This document shows positions 30,831-44,075 of a stretch of DNA of 64,000 bases, one piece after another; positions within the stretch are counted from its first letter, which is position 1, and each line of letters begins with the position of its first letter. The DNA lies in the NCBI GenBank assembly GCA_002794785.1, contig NBBA01000008.1:1736001-1800000 (forward strand). The letters are read 5' to 3'. The position numbers and the translations under genes were made by a program. Below the pieces are notes generated by a model. The model worked only from the letters and a program-made list of their open reading frames with translations. It had not been told where the DNA came from and did no database searches. Source of the stretch: Coniferiporia sulphurascens. Taxonomy: Eukaryota; Basidiomycota; Agaricomycetes; Hymenochaetales; Hymenochaetaceae.

Positions 30831-33273
30831 CTACTCGTTCGCCGCTTCATGCATGCGCATCCATAGCCCCTTCTGCAAAAGAAACCGATGCTCAGCCTCC
30901 GTACGAAAAGATTTTAAAAAGACAAGACCAGCACTCACATGTGCGTACATCGTCATATGCGACTTCGGAAAGATGCGCTCCGCGGACTGGCGGCCAGGCA
31001 CGTTTTTCCACTCAGGCGGGGCGCGAGAGTCTGCAGGCTGCGCAGACGCGTCGAGCTCAAACTTATCGAACGCCTGCAACAGACGCACGAGCATGAAGGA
31101 CGCCTCGTTGTACGCAAACTGCAGCACCGTCAGTAAGGGAAAACAGCTACTCGACAGTCTACTGGAACGCACCTGCTGGCCAAGGCAAATCCGCGGGCCG
31201 GCATTAAAAGGCAGGAATATGAATGGGTTAGGCGTAAGATATTTGTGCAGACGCTCGTCGAGGAACCGATCCGGATCGAACTCGAGCGCTGTGGATTCCC
31301 TAGGTCAGCGCATTTCACTAGGTGTGTTCAGTCTAATATCGGCTTCTGACCATCTGGGCCCCACAGATCCGTCCGTCGGTGCATCATGAACACCGAGTAA
31401 GACACGCTACTCCGAGTTTCAATAAAATGTGACGAAATAGACAACGAAAAATGCGACGTACCCGGTACGCGGAGGCACATACCAAGGTTTCCCTCCTGGT
31501 TTGGGTTTGAGAATGTTGTTGCATTGATGGACTCTCAAATGTCAAACGGACTAAAGCCGATACTTGAGATCAAGGTATGGAGCGGACTACAGACTGCTCA
31601 CACAGGAGGGTATAAACGTAGCGTCTCTAGGTGTCCGTGCTTGGTCAGTTTTTACAACTCGTACCAGTATCACTGGTGTGGCTCACCGTTGATTACGGCA
31701 CGCAGATACTTCATCTCGCGGATGTCGTCGTAATTCGGTTTGTTAGACGGGCCCACCTTCTCCAGGATCTCCGTCCGAAGACGTAGCATAATTTCAGGAT
31801 AGAGTGCAAGCATGTACGTCGCGAACGTCAGCGTCGCAGCGGTCTGATAGCGCCTTGTTAGTTTACCAGAAAGGACCGCGAAAAGAGCAATATATACCGT
31901 ATCACGGGCAGCGATCAAGATGTTCAATGTTTCATCCCTCAGAATAACGGGATCTGCGCGCTGAATCGTCAATGGACACCAGTGAACTGCGAGGTGCTCA
32001 ATCACACACCGTCTGTTAATTTGACAAGATGATCAAGCAGCGTCTCGTCCTCCGTAGCATCATCTTTATCATTGATCGTAGAAGACATTAACTCTGCCTT
32101 CTTCTCGCGATTCTTCCGTATCGCCTCTTCAAGGATCGGCTCCACAAACGCATGGACAATCTGCATAGGCTCACGCGTTTGGTCGCGCCAAATCTCCCAA
32201 AGGGGCCACGCCATAGCCTTCTGCGTGCGCTCAGACACGGCTTTCTGCGCTAATCTAAACGCTTCTGCGAACTGCTCCGACTCGCCTTGGCCATCTGGTG
32301 CGGTTATTGCGTGCGGGTACATATGCTGTGCATCGAGCGGGTACGGCAGGCCCGTGCGTATCGAATTCACACAGCGTCCGAAGAGAAACTCGGTCGCACT
32401 GTCGAGTGTAAAGCGGGAGACGAGGTCTTGTACGTCAAGCGCATAGCCTTCACGCATGCGCTGTTTCGCACATGCAATCGCCGTGTCTGCGTGGCGGGCG
32501 AAGAGCTCAAAGTGACTGATACGCTCGCGGCTGAAAAACGGGCGCGTCATTGAACGATGAAATTTCCACATTTCGCCGTCCGAGTTGAACACGCCCACAC
32601 CGAGGACGGAGTAAGCGGAATAGATAAACCAGCTGCCTACGGAGTGTTGTCAGTTGGAAGAAGGGCCGAGACGCTCGTGACACACGCTATATGCACCTTT
32701 TTCAAAGTTGTTGAACTCTGTGGCTAACATTTGCTGTGTACTCGTTTAATCTTTTGTGAGGCAGTGTGAAAACAGACACGATCGCTTACCTTAATGTGGT
32801 CAGGTTCGGTAGTGAAGATTCCATCGACCCAGAGAATTCGGGTCCTGATAACATTTCCCAGCTTTTCCATGATCGGCCAGAAGGGCTCAGCTGCATGCCA
32901 CAGGTTCACATCGGAAGATATTAGACAGACCTCATAATATTAAAGGACGAAAACACTTGCCAATGTACCCGTACTCTATCGACTTCGCCAAATCCAGGAG
33001 GACATCAATATTCCCGGGCCACTTGCCAGGGATTGCAGGAATCCGCACCGCACCCAACCGGGTGGCTTCACGTTCCATCTTCCAACTTTTCTGTGTGATT
33101 TTAAGGTAGAGCATGAAGGGGAACGCCGTTATAAGCGCTGCCCGCCTCAACCATGGGGGAAGGGAGACGGCGAGCACCTCATCGAGTGCGTAGAGGGACA
33201 CATACACCCCGGTGATAGGCAGCAGCACAGCAGGGAGAGCGCGGATGAGGAAATGAACACCGGGAGTGGGCAT
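30831..33273 (-). pseudogene. Cytochrome P450, CYP63-like, probably disabled
   Basis: This is a membrane-anchored haem monooxygenase of a wood-decay-type family. Start at 33273 (MPTPGVHFLIRALPAV) with one or two N-terminal helices. Motifs in order: TEPDHIK, FEKG/SWFIYSAYSVLGVGVF, DGEMWKFHRSMTRPFFSRER, the I-helix [12 protein letters not shown] joined to [12 protein letters not shown], the ExxR helix split by an intron (INE/TLRLYPPV), SYSVFMMHRRTDLWGPD and the haem-ligand [20 protein letters not shown] (about 31173-31215). Two defects lie between the ExxR helix and the haem loop: an in-frame TGA at 31535-31537 in PFDI-stop-ESINATT, where relatives have Arg, and a one-base frame change near 31498-31512 before GGKPWYVPPRTG. 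No GT-AG intron I can find removes both. Intron 1 (32891-32960) appears to use a GC donor. A sequencing error could mimic the frameshift. Confidence 0.8.
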
Positions 33274-36200
33274 GGTGTACCCAGGAGAGCCAATGGAGGG
33301 TTTGGGAGCACATAGTATTTAAAGGAGATATAGGCCTTGGTGCGATCCATACGGTACCCATACCCTACCATATCACGAACTCTGTGATTATGTCATTGGA
33401 ATTGCATTAGCAACCAAGGCCTCCAATCGCAACACCTACATCAATCTTTTTGCTAATATGCTACCCTCCCGGCAACGGTACACGGGTCGGCACGACGCGC
33501 CTAATTAGCGGAAAGCCGATCGGACAACCGCCCAATAAGTATGAGGCACCCGGGTTCAGCCGATGCGGACACCGAGACCAGTAGAAAACATGTCCAGAAA
33601 CATTCTTCCTCTAATAGGCAGGGGCTATAAGGCTCCGGTAACAAAGAGGGGGTATTAGCAGGGCAGACCATGCGCAGCTGAACCCCTCATTTCACACAAG
33701 CCACGATGAAAAGCCCATGCCCGAGAGCGCAAGAAAACAGTGTCAATCAAGGGCAGAATGGAAAGAACACATACTGTACGAGTAGCTGCATGCGTTTTGA
33801 GGGGTCCCCTTTTCCAGTCCACGTTGGTGAAAAGTAGATACGACATCCGGCCTCCAGGGTTTTTATTTTCCAACTCGGAATGAGGGGTTCGGCGAGTTGT
33901 TCCACTATCGTTCTCATGAGGACTGGCTCCACTGGTATTGCCGAGAGCCCCGGTTTAGGTAAATCACAAGCGCCAGCTCCGATCAAACTCATGACAAAAG
34001 CAGCATCCTGCGTTCTCCGCAGCGCCAGTACGACGAACTCTGACGTAAATACGTGCAAAGGGATAATATGGAGAGGAGATGGGCAGGCGTGGCGATTGCA
34101 ATATTAATACCGTGCTCCCGGCTGGCAAATGGTCAACATACAAACGAGGTATTAGACGCCAGCCTGAGAGCGCACTGGAGAGCCCCAAAGTCAAGACAGG
34201 CCCGCCAGTGAAGTATGACATGAGCAGTTCAACCCTTGGCCGGTGATGCGCGGGGCCAAGTGGTGCAGCTATGTCGATATGGACAACGAACGTACTATAG
34301 CATATCCACTAGGTAAATTAAGTGCACTCCAGAGGCTTATGCCTTGCCTACGGCAGTGCATAGGTAGTTACCGAGGAAACACCCCCAGTACCGTCGGAGA
34401 CCCAGAATATGACCTTGAAGCCCTGACCATCCTGTCGCAGTTAAGTATGGCGTACACCCTGTTCATTTGCACTGATGCTTCGAATGTCAATTCAAGGCCA
34501 TTGGTGCCAGTGTATTCTGGAATCTTCATAATCGTCCACTACGGGGGGCGAGAGGACCATCGACGAGGTCGAGTGTTCTCTTGCTAATTCATGAATTGAT
34601 GGGCGATTAAAGTCTTCAAGAAGCAGCAAGGCTATCGACATTCCCCAGACTGAGGTTCCGTGAAGAGAAGGAAGGGCCGTCGATTGCAAGGAGTGTAAGC
34701 TGCGCTGCTAAATCAAGATGTAGTGTCGTCCTTTTGACTGCGAGTCCCAAAGCGCCGATAAAATCGGAAAACTATCCAAGATTTCTTTAAATAACTCGAT
34801 CAGAGTCGACTTTACCCGAAGCAATCAGTCAGGATGAATAATATCGTCAATTACAGGGTCAAGCCCGAAACACTCTCTGACCTTTCGATGGCGGCCTAGG
34901 GCGTATTCGTTTATTCATACATCTATCGTGACCGATCTCGGGGTTTGCTAGCATGCTTTCCAATGCGTCCAATATCGAGTGCCCTCAAACAACGTTACGT
35001 CCAGCCGCGCTCGGCTATTCCTTTTTGAGTAGGGGGGAGGGGTCCCGTATCGCGCCCGGATTTGAAATTACATCTTCGCATTTTTCCAGCCGGTCATCTT
35101 ATGAGATCTGAAGACACAGAGAATATGAAGACCCCACTGGTAGTCGGAGTATATCATGTAAGCGGACATGCCTGGAGAATTTGTAAAATCCTCCTTGGAA
35201 ACCGCGCATGACGTCCCAGAATCGAGGAAGGTGGAGAACGGAGGGGAACACTCTCCGGACACGGGGAGAGGCGGACTTGGAAACGATAGCAACTTGAAGT
35301 GGCTCCGCTCAGTTTCGTTTTTGCAGAAGTAAACGGTGTAGTACCGTTCCAGTACGAATCTTTGAAAAGAAACTTCTGAATAAGTTTGATGGATCTGCCT
35401 CTTACTCGAGAAGAACGCGATCAATTATGCAATCAATGTGCTTATTCTCCGCACCGTTTTGCTTGGGGTACCGCGCAGGCCGTATTTGATGTGACACAGT
35501 TGCGGGGAAATTGCTCAATTAATTGAAACACGGAAGGTTACGGACTGCTGGCGCCAGGAATAGTCACTATGACAGAAGCCGGACAAGTGGCGTGAGTAGA
35601 GTTCTATAAATTCTTCATTGATATGTGGCGAGATCTATTAGCTTGACGGCGTGCACGGGGACGGAGGTGATTCATAAGTCCGATGAGTACTTGCACAGGT
35701 CGATGCCTTATCGGCCTTTCACCGTAGGCCTAGCGAAGCTCGCAGGGATGCTTAAGTCTTGCCGTGAACTTAAAATATGCAAGGATAAGTAGGGGGTCCC
35801 ATCGGCTATTTGACTGAGGGCCAGGCATTACGATGCTTAACCAAATGCAATTAGCTTAAAGAATGTTGAAACATTGAGTGTTGTTTCTAGGAAACAGGGG
35901 GTTATATACATACGAACGTTCTCTTACTTCAGCCCAGCTGCCCCAGAGCAGTCTTCTTCACTGTATGGATACTGGCATAGGGTTGCATCTTTTCCTGGAC
36001 TGTAGCTTGTGGATGTGAAGCCTGTCATCTGCCGACTACACGCGGAACGCGCGAGTATCTTGCCTGTCCCGCCATGAATCATGAGTGCATTATCACGGAA
36101 GCAGCGCTCTCCTTAAAGTTGCTGTTTAAGATCACTAAACGACCTAGCCTGATAGATAGTGCGGATCCGAGATACAGTATGTGAGCAGCGTGTAGTACCG

Positions 36201-36647
36201 GATGGGAAAAGTCCGTCCCTAGTTCGGCCGATACTGTGGCTTAGACGACCGACCTGTTACTTGCAGCAGGGCGATGGATAGTGATCTGACTCGGGACGAA
36301 GTGGGTCGGCGACAACTTTTTGAAACGAACTGGGGCTGCGTTAGTACAGTAGGGTTCGGCTGCAAATGAGATTCTTGCAGACTGAAGATGTGGGCATGCT
36401 TATACTGCTTGAGCTTGAGCAGATTTTGTCTGAGTTTTCGATTGTTTGTCTCTATCCAGCCATGCCTAGTGGTGGACTGAAGGAGAACCTTTCAGTCACG
36501 AAATAACAGAAGTGACAAAAATACACCCGCAGCGTCACCATTACCAGGTTTGGAAAGATGAGGTAAGTAGACACGCCCGCCGCAGCGCTCTAGCGTCATT
36601 CAACATTGTTCACGACGACGGCAACACATGTTTGTTCATTATCTTCG
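33274..36647. other. Long intergenic region, about 3.4 kb
   Basis: No gene could be established. On the minus strand around 34221-33660 some hydrophobic segments (FTGGPVLTLGLSSALSG; YFSPTWTGKGDPSKRMQLLV; LIDTVFLRSRAWAF) faintly recall DUF6534-type membrane proteins and could be remains of one, but stops and missing splice sites prevent a model. The rest, including 34700-36400, shows only short random frames. The last few hundred bases are the likely promoter of the next gene. Confidence 0.4.
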
Positions 36648-39600
36648 ATGACATCCAGCGGACGGTCGAGTGCTGTATCTTCGCGTCGCTCGTCGTTGGC
36701 TGTCCCTCGCAAAACCGCTCAGATGCCCAGTGTCAGCTTTGTGTACGCAGAACCCGAACAGAGCTCGCCGCCGTCAGGATCCGCTGCTGCGAAGCTTTCT
36801 CCCCGCGTATCTCTGCAGACTATCCAAGCTAAGAATATTGAAGAGGAGGATTCGAAGAATCCAGAAGAGGGCGAGGCTATGCCCGGGAAACAAATGGACG
36901 TTGACGGAAGCGTGGAGGGCACCACCGAGACCCAGGAGACACGAGCCGCGGATTCCGCTAGTGAACCTCGAATTCTAGATACTCAAGAGCAGATAACAAG
37001 GATGGACGACCAGGTCTCACAGTCGAATCGATCGTGGTTTCCTTTCCGTCGAACTTCTTCAAAGCGATCTCTGACCGCTTCAGAAAGGACAGAATCGACT
37101 AGTGTTCCTGCAGATGCCCCATTCACCGAGTCGCCAATTATTATACCAGAGCAACTGACTACTCCCTTTAAAGCAGGCGAGGGTACGATGCGTGTGCTTC
37201 ATACTCCACCGATTGCTATTAAGTCGGAAGGCGAGGACTCACGCAGTGATGGTTATCCGGCGTCCTCTCAAGGATGGTTCGGGTCATTGTCGAAAACACA
37301 GAAAAAGGTGACGCAGCAAAGCCCGGATAAAAACCAAACTGTTATCGATCCGACTTGTGGTCAACCTCCGCACAAGGTTTGCGCGAATATCGACACTTGT
37401 ACTGTGCCCACTGAGCCACAACAGGCATCAGGCCAGTCCATATGGTTCACTCCTCAGAATCCTTCTAGTTCTCAGCCTGACCGCGTTCCCTCCACGCCGT
37501 CTTCCCTGGACGTGAAGACGCCAACGGAGTCGAGTTCCCCGCCGGATACAAAGCGGATGCCGGAATTGGAGCTTATCTCATCTCACAAGCCCGAGGCTAA
37601 GCTTTCCACACTCAACGCGTCGTCTAGCAGGTTTACGCTTTCCATGCCGTTGCTTGGTCGTCCGAAGGTACCTTTGAGCGCGGTTGTTCGCACAGACAGT
37701 GAGAAGACCATTGTCCCCTTCTCACCCAACTCGGGTAAGTTGGTTTGTCGATTACGGGTCTTCAATTTTTGACAGATTTCGAACAGAAGAAACAGACGGC
37801 AGCACCCAGCCTAGACCACCACTATCTCCTCCTCTGCCACCACCACCACCACCTTCAGACGCTTCCGCAAGCGAAGTAACGATGTCCGTAACTCGACCTG
37901 ATCCGGAAGTAAATGCTACGCCGTCGTCTTGGTGGAGCTATATTGGCTTTGGGGATGGGAAAACAGAAGCTTCTTCGCAACCTCTGCCGAGTGAACTTCC
38001 AGAGCAGCATCATAAGGAGAGTATAAATCTGAACGACGACCCTGAGATACCATCGGTTTTGCCGGCACCTGAGCGGCAAGTATCGGACCAAGATGTAGGC
38101 ATAGCCTTCGGGAGTCCGCCTACCGCGACAAATGGTACGGAAACTTCAGATCGAGCCAGCGCTGAGCGACCATTATCCGTGACATCCGGACAGACTCCTG
38201 CTTCAGCTTGGTATAGTCCCTGGGGATGGTATGAGTGGTATGCTACACCGGGTGCCCTTGAAATGCCGGAGGCAACCGCAGCCTCCATGACAGAGGCAGA
38301 CCAGGTCAAGGAGGAAGCGCTCGCGCGGCCTGATCCTCCGGGCACTTCTTCGACGTCTCCCGTTGAAGAACCCGAACCATCAGCTTCTGTTCCGGAAGCA
38401 TTAACAGAGTCTATCAATCCCATAATCTCATCGCTTGCCGCAAACAGCAAGGGATGGGCCTCCTTTTTTTCGTCGCGTGCCCTGACCACGAAAACGGTTA
38501 CCGAGAACGGGGAAACGAGAAGTGACGGGATGGAAGTGATGGACATTGATGATGACGCCGGCGAGATCGATACCGCGTCTGTGGCAACCAGTTACCAAGC
38601 ACAAGCAAACCAGGCCCTTGCTGCTGATGCTAGCGGCGACGGTAAGTCAGCTGTAAAAAAAACGCCACTGTTGAAGGAAACGGGCGGCGTTTCGGACAAG
38701 TCCGGGACCACGTTAGCTGTTCCCTTGACATCTTCCGAAAGTGCCAAACGTAAGACGGCCATTGGTACTCCAGAGCGACGAAGTGCATCACCCACACCGT
38801 CTGGAAAGTCGATCAAGCCGGCTTTCCCGCCAACACCTCGCCCGCCGAATCTAGTTTTACCTACTTTCAGCGATACGTTCGGCACGCTGCCGCGCTCGCG
38901 TCCGTCCCCGCTTGCGAAGTCGTCTACGGCTCATGCCATCAAGAAAACGATGGGCTTTGTTACCAATGTCCTGTTCGCCCGCGAGCAAGACAAATATGCG
39001 AAACAGAAAGGGAAGGAGGCGGCTCGGCGTGCTGAACTTGATGACTTCGGGAAAGAACTGCCTCGAGCTTGGAATGTGCTAAACGAGGTGCCTGAAACGC
39101 ATTCATTGCATTCGTGTAAGAAGGTGGTTGTTATTGGCATTCATGGATGGTTTCCTGGTTCGCATTTCTATTAGGGATACTGACTTGACTGATAAAATTG
39201 AACCATTTCCCTATTACTTCACTAGGTTACGCAATGCGGACCGTTCTCGGCGAGGTTCGTTGCTGCAGTGTTGAAGCTCCTCCTTCTTAGAGCTTATAGT
39301 TCTTAAATTAAATCTTTAGCCAACAGGGACGAGTGCGAAGTTTGCAAACATGATGGAGCTTGCCGTCGAGACCTTTGCCGAAAAGCATGGTATCAACTTT
39401 GAGGAGATCACAAAAATCCCCCTTGAAGGAGAAGGAAAGATCGAACATAGGGTTCAGAAGTGAGTTCCAAATTATATTTTAAAATACTTGCAGAACGGGC
39501 GTTATAATTTGCTTACTCGTCGCCATTGAGGTTGTATCGCAATTTGACGAGCAACGACAGTTGGGTGGAAGCTCTACATGATGCGGACGTAATCTTCGTG

Positions 39601-40916
39601 GCTACGCACTCCCAAGGATCCATAGTGTCGACTCATCTCATCAGCCAGCTTATTGCAGACGGACATATCCGCACCGCCCACAAGAAAACGGATGCCATGA
39701 CGGCGGTTGCAGCCAATGTAGCTTCGGGATCCGGGGGCATAGCCGGCATGTCCCTAACAGGAAGAAACGTGCAACGCGTCTGCTGCCTGGCGCTCTGTGG
39801 CATCCATCTTGGACCTCTGGCATATCTTCAGAAGAGTTCTTTCCTTATGCCATATATTCAGGTAATTGGCACTAGGAGTTTGTGGAACTCCTTTTGACAA
39901 TGCTACCTTCCCACAGTACTTTGAATCAGAAGCCGCGACAGAATTGTTCGAATTCCAGGTCAGTATTCTTCATGGGCGTCCGCGTCATTTGACTGGATGC
40001 AACTGATCACATGGATGATTCACAGCACACTGAGAGCCAGGTTTCTAAGGAGTACGCTAAGGCTGTTGGGCACGTCCTAGATCATGGAGTACGTCTTCTG
40101 GCTCCACTCGCTGGAGCAGGGCTGAGCAAAATCTATCTTCGATTCAGGTGAAACTTGTCTACATCGCATCCTTGAATGATCAAGTGGTTCCGGTCTACTC
40201 CGGTGCCTTCACTTCTGTTACTCATCCGCTGATCTTGCGTGCGCTTTACATAGACGGTGATGCATACAAGTATGTTTCAACACCCAATTCTCGTGATCCT
40301 GAATTAAAGTGATATTTGTAAATCTCTTTAGCTCCTCCGATTTCTTATCCAACCTCCTTGTTCTCCTCCTTCGCATACGAAATACGGGTCTTTCGGATGG
40401 TGGCCTACTTGCGCATCTCTCTGAGGCGACAGCCGGTTCGCTTAACGGAGTGGGCCACTCCACGGCATATGAGGAGTTGGCTACGTATTCGTATGTCCTT
40501 ATCAGCTTATCAATGATCCGCCTTGTACTGAGGATAACCTTTCCCCCTTACTTCCTTCCTTTCGGGTAGACTCGCTGTTGACTATCTTTTTCTTGTGAAT
40601 GATGGCTGCGGGGGTCCACATGAACTCGCGTTCGAATCATTTAATGCCCGAGATGCGCTCAATGATTACGAGGTGCGTTCGAAACTAATATTCTTTATCG
40701 TGATGCTTTAGTTCTAATACTGGAACATGCTGTACACAGATTCCGTGGGCTCTTCGCGATTTGATTGCAGATGAGCGAGTGGTCTACCTCTTTTCGAAGG
40801 AATTCTCGGAACTACGAGATGCATTCAATGATTGGCATCCGCGGACGACTATTCTCCGCGACTTGAAGCGTAAACTGGAGCCCATAAGGAGACTCAAGCT
40901 GGCGTCCCGACTTTAA
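36648..40916 (+). CDS. YMC020W-like alpha/beta-hydrolase domain protein with long disordered N-terminus
   Basis: The N-terminal two thirds (about residues 1-800) are Ser/Pro/Glu-rich and apparently disordered, with a poly-Pro run and repeated SW(F/W) motifs (SWFPFRR, SSWWSYIGFG, SAWYSPWGWYEWY, SKGWASFFSS) that recur like docking peptides. The C-terminal 400 residues form a hydrolase-like domain: VVVIGIHGWFPG (first strand), ADVIFVATHSQGSIVSTHLI (nucleophile elbow THSQG, Ser as candidate catalyst), KLVYIASLNDQVVPVYSGAF (Asp turn) and a late NDGCGGPHELAF (candidate His). I recall this as the fungal YMC020W/YML020W-like family of unknown function. Eleven exons, all in phase: 36648-37734, 37787-39157, 39226-39254, 39320-39459, 39531-39861, 39917-39958, 40026-40088, 40148-40269, 40332-40490, 40570-40672, 40740-40916; 1,207 aa. 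MPSVSF at 36723 is an alternative start. Confidence 0.82.
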
Positions 40917-42463
40917 TTAATCCATATCCCATTACTATCACAGCATTGGCCATATCGCAAGGACCGTCCTCCAATTACATTCACATTTTTCCCGCTCACC
41001 TGTATTGCCACATCATATCACACAAGGCATTTATACGTTGATGTATCACAAGGACTCACGCACCATTTAATTACGGTTGTTGTATATTTCTTCCATAGTA
41101 TTCGCGGCCCGTGCCTGTGCGTTAGACTGGGTCCGATTCTTTCCCTCATTAATACGATCAGCAACTGGCACCGCCATGTGGAGTCGGCCGGAGAGCTGAG
41201 ATGATGGGGAACCTAATTTTCTTCGCTGCTGTGATGGATCTGTTAGTGGCTCTGCATCGGCGAGCGGCGCTCGCTGCTTCGCTTTTCGAGATCCGTCTAA
41301 TTCAACGCGCACCGCCAGCCTCCGACGTAGCGATGGTGTGTTGATGAACTAAATAGAATGAGCTGTCGACGTCAGCGTCGCGATCAGCTAGCTCACAATC
41401 GTGCTTTGAAGTTCGGTTCACCCCCGCTTGTCTCAGTTCTTCAGAACCGGGTTGGTATTTTCGTGGCGTTTTAATTGTTTTTTTGTTTTGTTTTGATTCG
41501 CAGCCTTGGCCGGCGACATCATTTCCGCTCGAGGTATGGGCTAGGTCCAAGGGGGTTCCGAGAACTTCGTATGCGAACTCGGGGCCTGGGTGTTACGTGG
41601 CAACTCGCCGGCCTGGCGTATCAACTCATCCCTGTGCAGGGCTGTGCACATTTGCGATCAAACTTCATCCATGCGGCATGCGGCATGCGCGGGCGATTGT
41701 CACCATGCTGATGTGCGGGTGTGGCTTGAACACGCCTCACTACATTAATCGCCGACTCGTGCAGTCAACTAGCAGCCCTGTCAGATCTCGTCTAAAGTTG
41801 GAATTTGCGTTTTTATAACATTAATATTTACAATCCAGTTCGGTCAGTGGATGCGGTGCTGGCAAGATTACGTGTGCTCCGGGGAAATAATGTGTCCGAA
41901 ACCCTTTTTAGGCAAGCTACCTACCAGCCCTAGCTTGGAAACTCGAGTTGGACTGAGTTGAGCTGAGTCGGGTTCGAAGCCGTATCAGAACCTGACCCGG
42001 GGGTATTTAGCAGCGTGAAGATCCACCAGTATTAGTGATAGTGATCCACATTACACGGTAGTTTGGAGGCTTTTTGTTCAGACCCTTTTTTCTTTATCTC
42101 AGGATTCTTTTTTTAAACTCAAACTTTGAAAGTAACGAGTGGAGGGAGTCAGTCCATCTTCGAATACATCACGATCGCACGATTTCGAACTGGTGGGAAT
42201 GCATTGATTTACACTTGATGCTTCGCTTTCCCGAATCCTGCGGAAGCGAAGGCAATTCCGTGTCCCACGGCCGGAGCACTTGGGTTTGCGAAGCTCGAAG
42301 CTCCGAGCTTCTGTAAAAAAAGGATCGGTATTAAAAACACAGCGTTTCGCATTCACATTTGTTCGGGACCTTAAAGAAACATTGATACAAGGACAAAAAT
42401 TTTCCGAACAAAGTTATAGGAAACAAAGAAGGACTGGTAACAATTTGAGGAGCGGTGCCACGA
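40917..42463. other. Convergent intergenic region, about 1.5 kb
   Basis: It lies between the ends of the hydrolase-domain gene (+) and the aldo/keto reductase (-). Short open frames occur on both strands without recognisable motifs. The stretch 41930-41980 has ttgagctgagtcgg-type short repeats. No gene is supported. Confidence 0.45.
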
Positions 42464-44075
42464 TCAACGGTACTCCGCCCCGCAGTCGCCGACGGAAGTA
42501 ATAAGAGTCCGGCCTTTAGACTGGTCAAGCACGGCGTCGATGGCCCGGTGGTCCTCGGCTGTCAACTTGAAGCCGAAGACGCGCCGATTGTCGCTCGTAT
42601 GTGCTGAAATACCGAGGCGCGTGCCTAAACACATAAGGGGAAGACCGTCATCAACGGAAGGTTACTTAGTAGCGGTCAGTAGAAGCCGACGCACCGACGA
42701 TGACGGCGCCAACGAAGGAGTGCTCAAGGACCCATCGTGTGGCGACGTTGGCGATACTGACGCCGGTGTGGCGATCGCCGATAGCTCGGAGGACAGAGAG
42801 AAGGGACTGGAACAAAGACCAGGTGCCCCAGGCCTTGATGATCATGTCGAGATACTACCCCGAGATACGCATCAGCTAGTGTGTAAATAGCCCGGACGGC
42901 ACAAACTAAGTTAATAGGAGCCGGTAATTCACCTTCCTTTGCGAAGGGGTCATCGAGACCTGGTATGCTTCCGGTTCCTGTTTTCCAAGCCATTCATCTG
43001 CAAGAAAGCCGCCGCACTGCCGAGGAAGAGCGTTCGCAGATAAGAATATAGCCTCTGTTAGATTTTTTTATTTACTCACCAGAGATCCGTAAGTTAGAAG
43101 CTTCACGCCGTGCCTTTCGCAAACATGGGCCATCCCGTGCAGAGGGCGGGTGTCGATCAACGAGAACTGTAGATATGAGCTTATGTCATCAGGGATGAGC
43201 TGGATTAGGAAGGTTCGGCTGCTTGCCTGGACCTGGTTCGAGACGATTGCGCCCGGCCCAAGCTGTGTGCAGATTTCGTCCGTCCTGACGGAGTCGAAAT
43301 TGCAGAGCCCAATCGCCTTGATCGTTCCTTCTGCCTGCATGTCGCGCAGGTGGTGCAGCGCCTCCAGATAGCCCTTGTCGGAATAGTCTTGCCAGTGAAA
43401 CTAATTAAGACGGTAAGCGTATTTAGTTAGATGGACAGGGCGAGGGACTCGGAACGAGTACCTGAAGCAAGTCGACTGATTTACTGCGCATCCGGTCAAG
43501 CCGTTCCTTGACGGCCGCCTCAACGACAGCCCGGGTGGGAGTCGTCTGTCTGAAGACACACCATTTTGTCGCACCCAGGACCCTCTTTGGGTCATCCAGG
43601 CCTTCCCTGAACTCGCCCTGGCGTCCGTATTAACTGATAGTCCAAAAAGGAGGGACTGAATTCGACTTACGAATAGAATCTCTGCGCTACCATAGTGGTC
43701 GGCTGTTGGCGAAAACTTAGTATTTTTTTTCGCGCTCTGTCGTGTACATAAAAGCGACCTTACCCTGCAGAAGAGAAGGTGCCAAGGAGGTAACGGCAAA
43801 AATGCGATTTGATTTAATGCGTGGTAAAAAAAAAGAAAGGGACAAGGAAAACCTGCCATGTCTGATACAGATCGTTTGGTAAGCAAGGGGATTCTAAGGT
43901 TGTGCTCTATCCACCACCGTCACGCACCAAATGCAGTGTAGCCCTCGTCTACATGTCGCTTCATCTCAGCGCGTATCCTGCTCACGGGCGCCGTTCCCCA
44001 TGCGTTGCTTGATAGTTGCCACAGTCCGACGAACAGGCGAGGAACCGTGAAGGGGCCAAGCTCAAACGTGTCCAT
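42464..44075 (-). CDS. Aldo/keto reductase, NADP-linked
   Basis: This is a cytosolic (beta/alpha)8-barrel oxidoreductase that reduces aldehydes or ketones; the substrate is unknown. Start at 44075 (MDTFELGPFTVPRLFVGLWQLSS). Exons by homology: about 44075-43922 (ending VDEGYTAF), ADHYGSAEILF near 43700 (catalytic Tyr), EFREGLDDPKRVLGATKWCVF near 43590 (catalytic Lys in ATKWC), SVDLLQ / FHWQDYSDKGYLEALHHLRD near 43390 (catalytic His in FHW), GTIKAIGLCNFDSVRTDEI, FSLIDTRPLHGMAHVCERHG near 43140, GVKLLTYGSL, GVSIANVATRWVLEHSFVGA near 42740, and the last exon RLGISAHTSDNRRVFGF...DAVLDQ ending at TGA 42464-42466. The IGLCNFD and Gly-Val-Ser-Ala-like (VSIANVATRWVL) motifs are those of the YakC/Tas-like group. 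Small introns (about 50-90 bp) separate the exons; borders are approximate. It is transcribed away from the next gene. Confidence 0.87.
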
